From: Pseudomonas cichorii
Lineage (GTDB): Bacteria > Pseudomonadota > Gammaproteobacteria > Pseudomonadales > Pseudomonadaceae
Reading direction: 5' to 3'
Assembly (NCBI RefSeq): GCF_018343775.1
Contig: NZ_CP074349.1
Location: forward strand, 2,036,001 to 2,100,000
Length of the DNA stretch: 64,000 bases
Shown: piece by piece, positions 58,727 through 64,000 of the stretch
Position numbering within the stretch: position 1 is the first letter of the stretch
Layout of the letters: each line of letters opens with the position of its first letter
Notes under the pieces: model-generated
Seen by the model: the letters and a program-made list of their open reading frames with translations, nothing else
What the model was told of the DNA's origin: nothing
Databases searched by the model: none
Made by a program: the position numbers and the translations under genes

Positions 58727-60844
58727 GTGGCCAATACGCTTTCTCGCCTGAACGCTTCTGTTCTTCTCTGTTGTGCGCTGCCTTGTCTTGCGGTGGCTGC
58801 CGAGCCTGCCACTGAGCTGCCTGCCAGTGTCATCCAGTCTACCTCCGACGCTGACAGTTACACCCGTACGGAAACATCCACGGCGAGCAAGGGGTCCACG
58901 CAGATTCGGGACGAGGCGCAAACCGTCAATACGGTTGCCGCGCAGACCCTTGATGACTATCAGGTCAAGGACCTGAACGATGCGATGCGTTTTGTCAGCG
59001 GCGTCACTCAGACCAACACCTTGGGTGGCACCAAGGATGCGTTGATCAAGCGCGGGTTTGGCAGCAACGATGACAACTCGATCATGCGAGACGGGATTCG
59101 CTCGGCTATTGGTCGTAACCTGGGGGCAACCACCGATCATGTGGAGGTGCTCAAAGGGCCGGCGTCGTTGATGTACGGCGCACTGGAGCCCGGTGGGCTT
59201 ATCAACGTCATCAGCAAGCAACCGCAGTTCAGCCGCAGCACGACGCTGACCGGATCCGGTTTCAGCGAGGGCGGTGGTTCGTTCGGTCTGGACACGACCG
59301 GCCCGCTGGGTGATACCGGACTGGCTTATCGTTTGATCGCTGAGCGCGGCCACGAAGATTACTGGCGTAACTATGGCGTTGACGAGCACACGCTCATTGC
59401 GCCGTCGATTGCCTGGGTGGGCGAGCGTGCGAGTGTTTCCCTGGCCTATACATACAACGATTACTCCAGCCCGTTCGATCGCGGCACGGTGTTCGTCAAT
59501 GGTCGCCCCGCCGACATCAGTTATCGCGATCGTCTGGATGAGCGTTGGGCCAAGACAGTTGGCATAAGCCAGAGCACGACCGCGAAATTCGAGTACCAGC
59601 TCAATGAGGCATGGCGCAGCCGGCTGACCTATGGCTGGACTCAGGATCGCTACAGCCTGGCGATAGCCCAACCGAATACGCTGACCGGCAATAACCTGCG
59701 CCGGATCGCCAACGGCGGGCACTATGATTACGAGAGCCGTTATACCGCTCTGGATCTGATGGGCGACCAGCAGTTGTTCGGTCAGCGACATGAGATCACG
59801 GTCGGCGTGGACAACGAATCGCTTGATAAATACCGTGGCAAAACCTACCGCAATGCCAACACTGCCGCGGGCAACCTCAATATCCAGAACCCGGTATATG
59901 GCAATCTGGCGGAGCCTGCGACCATCAGCCCGACCCAGAGCAACGCAGAAAACAACCTCGTCACCACCTCGGTGTATTTCAAGGACAACTGGCACCTCAA
60001 TGACCGCTGGATTCTGGTCTTCGGTGGTCGTCAGGAGCACTGGGATCAATACAGCGATCAGGGTCTGGGCAGTTCCTATGCGCCTGGTGCCGATTCAAAT
60101 GGCGATAAATTCATTCCCTTCGGCGGGATCGTCTATCAACCGACCGAGACGGTCGCGCTTTATGCCAACTACAGCGGTTCTTTCGTGCCCAACGATGCCG
60201 ATGATGCGGGCAACAGCTTCAAGCCCACTGAAGGTCGCAGCTACGAAGCGGGGATCAAATACACCCCTGTCCAGGCGCTCAACGTGAATCTGGCGGTGTA
60301 CGACATCGTCAAGAAAAACCTGGTCAACAGCGTCCTGCAGAGCAACGGCGACAGCATCGACGAGGCCGTAGGCAAGGCGGGTTCCCGCGGTATCGAGCTG
60401 GATGTTACCGGTGAGTTGTCCGAGAACTGGAGCATGATCGGCACCTATGCCTATAACCGTACCAAGGTGCTGAAGAACCAGGAGTCGCCAGAGCAAGAGG
60501 GCAATCGCCTGCCCAATGCGCCCATGCACACTGCCAGTCTGTACCTGACTCACCACCTCGCGCTGCCGGCTGAAACCGGCAAGTGGCATGTCGGTGCCGG
60601 TGCACGATATGTAGGGGAGCGTCCGGGGGATAATGCCAACAGTTTCTGGATGGACAGCTACACCGTGGCCGATGCCTTTGTGCGCTGGGATCTGCCGACC
60701 CATGACTACAAGACCAGTCTGCAACTGAACATCGACAACCTGTTCAACAAGGAATACTACCCGGCCACAACCGGCAGCAGCGCGCTGCAGGTGGAGGAGG
60801 GTGCGCTACGTACAGCGCGGGTGACTGCCAGCGTTACGTTCTGA
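58727..60844 (+). CDS. TonB-dependent siderophore receptor
   Basis: 705 residues. GTG start with CGGAG nine bases upstream; signal peptide ending near LAVAA-EP. The plug domain follows (DEAQTVNTVAAQTLDDYQVK; HVEVLKGPASLMYGALEPGG), then a 22-strand barrel ending with the aromatic VTASVTF. FpvA/FoxA/FhuE-like group, importing ferric siderophores across the outer membrane; ligand not determined. No N-terminal signalling domain, so no sigma/anti-sigma control in cis; none is encoded nearby. A Fur-like site precedes it. Confidence 0.94.
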   Translation: MANTLSRLNASVLLCCALPCLAVAAEPATELPASVIQSTSDADSYTRTETSTASKGSTQIRDEAQTVNTVAAQTLDDYQVKDLNDAMRFVSGVTQTNTLGGTKDALIKRGFGSNDDNSIMRDGIRSAIGRNLGATTDHVEVLKGPASLMYGALEPGGLINVISKQPQFSRSTTLTGSGFSEGGGSFGLDTTGPLGDTGLAYRLIAERGHEDYWRNYGVDEHTLIAPSIAWVGERASVSLAYTYNDYSSPFDRGTVFVNGRPADISYRDRLDERWAKTVGISQSTTAKFEYQLNEAWRSRLTYGWTQDRYSLAIAQPNTLTGNNLRRIANGGHYDYESRYTALDLMGDQQLFGQRHEITVGVDNESLDKYRGKTYRNANTAAGNLNIQNPVYGNLAEPATISPTQSNAENNLVTTSVYFKDNWHLNDRWILVFGGRQEHWDQYSDQGLGSSYAPGADSNGDKFIPFGGIVYQPTETVALYANYSGSFVPNDADDAGNSFKPTEGRSYEAGIKYTPVQALNVNLAVYDIVKKNLVNSVLQSNGDSIDEAVGKAGSRGIELDVTGELSENWSMIGTYAYNRTKVLKNQESPEQEGNRLPNAPMHTASLYLTHHLALPAETGKWHVGAGARYVGERPGDNANSFWMDSYTVADAFVRWDLPTHDYKTSLQLNIDNLFNKEYYPATTGSSALQVEEGALRTARVTASVTF

Positions 60845-60938
60845 TGGCGCAGGTCGGCGCTTGATATCCATCAGGCGCCTTCACAGTTTTTTTACATCGG
60901 GGCAGGTAATGTCGTAACTGCTCCTGAAAGAACCTTTA

Positions 60939-60967
60939 AGCCCGCTCCCCCCCATCGCGGGCTTTTC
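60939..60967 (+). terminator. Terminator of the siderophore receptor gene
   Basis: AGCCCGC (60939-60945) pairs with GCGGGCT (60957-60963), then TTTTCTTT. Confidence 0.8.
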
Positions 60968-61114
60968 TTTGCCTGAAATTCCGTTGGCTGCATGGTGCGC
61001 ATGCCTCAATGCAGCGATCATTCGTTGATTGAGTCGACGCATGGCGTGGTTTTTTGGACAGTGCCCGGGCCACTATCGGATTAACAGGGAATTTCACCTC
61101 AAGGTTTCCAGAGC

Positions 61115-61273
61115 ATGGCTCTCTTCGCTTATCTACTGCTGTTCGTCATCTTTGGAATTCTCGTTGGCTTGGTCCTGATGCTTGTGCTGTTGGTGATTAA
61201 GCACGCCATTATCTGGAAGGGTGGTCAGGGCCATTGGGAGTTCGCCGATTGGGGCACTCCCTGGCCAGTCTGA
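61115..61273 (+). CDS. Small membrane protein, 52 residues
   Basis: ATG 61115 to TGA 61271-61273. The sequence is one hydrophobic helix (ALFAYLLLFVIFGILVGLVL then MLVLLVI) followed by a short Trp-rich tail (IIWKGGQGHWEFADWGTPWP). Upstream AAGG is a modest ribosome site. The tail with four tryptophans looks constrained, which supports a real gene. No family recognised. Stands alone between a terminator and the chemoreceptor promoter. Confidence 0.6.
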   Translation: MALFAYLLLFVIFGILVGLVLMLVLLVIKHAIIWKGGQGHWEFADWGTPWPV

Positions 61274-61532
61274 TTTGAGCGAGCGATGCAGTGGCGTCTC
61301 TGCATACGACGAGCGGCACATGCAGGTACTGACTCAAGAGCGTACCTGTGCAGGCACTGATTGTTTTCGCCTGATCAAAACTCGATAGCAACCTCGCATG
61401 CTCGCTGTCCTGGCAGGCATATAATAGAGCCTTTCAAGCCAGCCCCATGGATCATGTCCATTCCACTCTTGGGCAAATGGGGTGCGTACTAGCACAATAG
61501 AATTACACCCATCATTAAACTGCCCAACGGTG

Positions 61533-61559
61533 TCAAGAAAAAATACCCCACGCCGATCA
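61533..61559 (+). promoter_or_regulatory. Sigma-28 (FliA) type promoter
   Basis: TCAAGAAA (61533-61540), an 11-base spacer, GCCGATCA (61552-61559). This fits the Pseudomonas FliA pattern TAAAGTTT-N11-GCCGATAA. It lies 37 bases before the chemoreceptor start, as for many motility-regulon chemoreceptors. Confidence 0.65.
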
Positions 61560-61595
61560 GGTTAAAACATCCCACCCGCCGTGGAGTACCCCGCA

Positions 61596-63221
61596 ATGAT
61601 GCGACGTCTTAACCTGGCCCCCCGTTCAGCCCTGTGCTTTGGCTTCTTCTGCCTGATGCTGTTGATTCAGGGCGTGTTGTTCATGCGCCAGGCCGAGAAG
61701 CTCAATGAGGCTGAGAAACATGTTGAAACCAACGTGCTGCCCAGCGTCAAACTGCTCGGTTCGCTGGATCGGGAATTCGTCAGTCTGCGGGGTAACAATG
61801 CCCGCTTGCGCAATCCACTGGAGCCGCAGGAGCGCAAGACCAAGGCTATCAGTGATATTCAGCAGTCCCGTCAAATGATTGGTGAGTACAGCGACTCCCT
61901 GGCCAAGTTGCTTGTCACGGCTGAAGGTCGGCAAGCCTTCGGTGAGCTCAAGCAGGCCATTACCAGTTATAACGCCATTCAGGATCGCTACCTGTCGGAA
62001 ACGGCAGCGGGCAATCTGGAAGCTGCGGTAAAGACGTCCAATACGGATATGAAGGCCGCTGCCGACCTGACCGAGTCCTCGCTGTAGAAGCTGATCGGCG
62101 TGAACGACATGAAAGCCAAGCGTGCGGGCGAGAAGGCCGATGCTGCTTACCACGGAACGGTGGTGATGGTGATCCTGTTCGTGGTGCTGGGAGCGACAGG
62201 CACCGTGCTGCTTGCCTGGCTGTATACCCGCAGCCTGACTGTGCCTATCAGCGAAGCGCTGGAGATCGCCCGGCGTATTGCAGCCAACGATTTGACCCAG
62301 CCCATCAAGCAAGAGGGCACTGATGAAGCGGCTCGACTGGTCGGTTCTCTGGCTGCCATGCAATCCAATCTGCGTGGTGCCCTGGCCACCATCCTGGACT
62401 CGGCGTCCCAGTTGGCTTCGACTTCCGAAGAAATGCATGTCGTTACCGAAGACGCCTCGCGCACCACTCTGCGCCAGAGTAACGAAATCGAAATGGCTGC
62501 AACCGCGGTCACCGAAATGAGCGCCGCGGTTGATGAGGTCGCCAGCAACGCTGCGGCGGCCTCGACGTCGGCGGCGCAGTCTACCAAGGCAGCGCTGGAT
62601 GGCCGCGCTCAAGTGGATGAAACGGTCGCCGCGATCAACTTGATGGTGGCCAAGGTGGGAAGCACTTCGGCCGAGGTGCGTGGCCTGGCGACCATGGCCA
62701 CGGATATCAGCAAGGTACTGGACGTCATTCGTGCCATCGCCGAGCAAACCAACCTTCTGGCCCTCAACGCCGCCATCGAAGCGGCCCGGGCGGGCGAGGC
62801 TGGCCGTGGATTTGCCGTGGTGGCCGATGAGGTGAGAGCGCTGGCGCATCGCACCCAGCAATCGACCCGGGAAATCGAGCAGATGGTCAGCTCGATCCAG
62901 ACCGGTACTCATCAGGCGGTGACTGCCATGGAGCAGACCAGCCATCAGGCCCACAGCACGCTGGAACTGGCCAATGGCGCCGGGCAGGCATTGCTGGCCA
63001 TTACCGACTCCATCGGCCAGATCAACGAGCGCAATCTGATGATCGCCACCGCAGCCGAAGAGCAGGCTCAGGTGGCGCGAGAGGTCGATAGAAGCCTGGT
63101 GAGCATTCGTGACCTGTCGGCTCAGACTTCCGAGGGCGCGAACCAGACGACCATCGCCACTGCAGAGCTGTCCAAGCTGGCGACAAACCTGAGTCGTATC
63201 ACCAAGCAATTTCAGGTCTAG
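61596..63221 (+). pseudogene. Methyl-accepting chemotaxis protein with in-frame amber stop
   Basis: A chemoreceptor of about 541 codons broken once. ATG 61596 begins MMRRLNLAPRS; TM1 is CFGFFCLMLLIQGVLFM; a four-helix-bundle type sensor follows; TAG at 62085-62087 interrupts after TESSL; the same frame resumes [22 protein letters not shown]2 ([18 protein letters not shown]), HAMP, and the signalling hairpin tip ([40 protein letters not shown]). CAG to TAG is the likely change. A GTG at 62100 could give a 373-residue receptor lacking the sensor. No C-terminal CheR pentapeptide. Confidence 0.88.
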
Positions 63222-63232
63222 GACTTGTAAAG

Positions 63233-63256
63233 CCGTCCGGTCATGTGGCCGGACGG
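63233..63256. other. Hairpin after the chemoreceptor gene
   Basis: CCGTCCGG (63233-63240) pairs with CCGGACGG (63249-63256). No T run follows, so termination here is only possible. Confidence 0.45.
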
Positions 63257-63434
63257 AATCTGGCGTGGTAACAGAGGGCATCAGGGCGCGGATGTTTTTT
63301 CGCCACGTAGCAAGGCACTCATCGCGTTCTTCCTGGGTGTATTTGCAGCGTTGAAGTACGCGCAAGTCATCATGTTCGGGGGCGCCGCAGCTGGCTTTAT
63401 AGTTCTGATACCGGACCCGCTCTGGGCCTCATGA
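63243..63434 (+). CDS. Doubtful small hydrophobic ORF
   Basis: 63 codons from ATG 63243; the second half is hydrophobic (KALIAFFLGVFAALKYAQVI then FGGAAAGFIVLI). The start lies inside a hairpin and has no ribosome site, so it may be chance or a gene remnant. Nothing recognised. Confidence 0.22.
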   Translation: MWPDGIWRGNRGHQGADVFSPRSKALIAFFLGVFAALKYAQVIMFGGAAAGFIVLIPDPLWAS

Positions 63435-64000
63435 TCCAGCTCTTTTGAAATTTACAAACGAGTGGCCGTTGCGCTTTAACCTTTACTGAAAAATGCCCGC
63501 ATTCTTTCTGCCCGGTAGTAGAGTATTTATTCAAAAATTACTTTGCCATTGGCTCTCCTGATTCTGAACGTTTCAGGAAAATGGCTGTCAAAGGCGCGCT
63601 AAAATTCCTTCTTATAGCAGATGCCTCAACAGCCCTGGGTGATGCACTGCCGAAAAACTCTGCACGAAAACCTGACCAGATTGTCCGTTTTTAGCGTAAT
63701 TATGGTGGCTTCATGCTCGTTTTTCGTCGTGCCCGGCTGTTGTCCGAGCAGGTGTTGATTAAATGGATGTCGGTAATAAACCCAACGTTAATGAAGAACG
63801 AGTGCTCAACTATTGTCAGGGGGCAGAAGGGGTCTGGCTTTACAATGTGTGATGTGAGCTGTCAGTTGTTTTTATTGTCAGATTTAATAAGTATCAAATT
63901 TTCCAAGTCTTTTCCGTTTGCTTTTTTCCAAGTAAGCCTGCCGACGAGTTGGCAAGTTTCTCGACGTGCATCACTCGGCAGCAGGTCATTGAATTTTTAT
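63435..64000. other. AT-rich end of window, no gene seen
   Basis: About 565 bases, AT-rich toward the right edge, without a credible coding frame. Probably the upstream region of a gene outside the window. Confidence 0.4.

Noticed and set aside
58613..60049. 478-residue minus-strand ORF opposite the TonB receptor
   Set aside because: Shadow frame of a gene with signal peptide, plug and barrel on the plus strand.
61626..63365. 579-residue minus-strand ORF opposite the chemoreceptor
   Set aside because: Composition is a Gly/Arg/His/Gln-rich mirror of the receptor's coding frame; the plus strand has clear chemoreceptor domains.

Overview
This window is chromosomal DNA from a gamma-proteobacterium of the genus Pseudomonas. 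The evidence is an unbroken gene order shared with known Pseudomonas chromosomes (nuo operon - aceA - purB - hflD - mnmA - idh/icd - cspD/clpS-clpA - infA - bpt - aat - ftsK - lolA - rarA - crcB - serS - cysG - tus genes), a fused nuoCD gene, two isocitrate dehydrogenase types side by side, and Pseudomonas-type REP repeats. Several protein details fit the P. syringae complex, but I cannot fix the species by eye.

Layout. 0-15.2 kb: the complete 13-gene nuo operon for respiratory complex I (minus strand, nuoA to nuoN). 15.6-26.1 kb (minus strand): isocitrate lyase, an orphan secretin-N-domain exported protein, a GNAT, the ribosomal-protein hydroxylase RoxA, PurB, HflD, MnmA, a Nudix enzyme and the monomeric isocitrate dehydrogenase. 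26.6-32.9 kb: the dimeric isocitrate dehydrogenase, then a proteolysis block (ClpS, ClpA and the two aminoacyl-transferases Bpt and Aat that make N-degrons) around infA and cspD. 33.4-45.2 kb: FtsK, LolA, RarA, CrcB, SerS, CysG, a glutathionyl-hydroquinone reductase, a TrpD-like protein, the TusDCBE sulfur relay and a BI-1 family membrane protein, ending at tRNA-Ser(UGA).

45.5-58.2 kb is accessory DNA. It begins next to the tRNA gene and is bounded by two imperfect copies of a REP doublet plus the end of a small DUF6124-like gene. Inside are three insertion sequences (two IS3-family, one IS21-family), a divergent LysR / M24-peptidase pair, truncated LysR and AraC genes, an unrecognised gene cut by two ISs, two small enzyme-like genes and a possible small membrane protein. 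58.7-64 kb returns to ordinary content: a TonB-dependent siderophore receptor behind a Fur-like site, a 52-residue membrane protein, and a chemoreceptor gene with a sigma-28-type promoter that is broken by one in-frame amber codon.

Functional links. Complex I, the glyoxylate shunt enzyme and two isocitrate dehydrogenases cover the TCA/glyoxylate branch point and NADH oxidation. ClpS/ClpA, Bpt and Aat form an N-end-rule set. MnmA and TusBCDE both serve 2-thiolation of tRNA wobble uridine. I found no CRISPR array, prophage or complete undescribed system; the most unusual material is the IS-damaged island and its truncated unknown gene.
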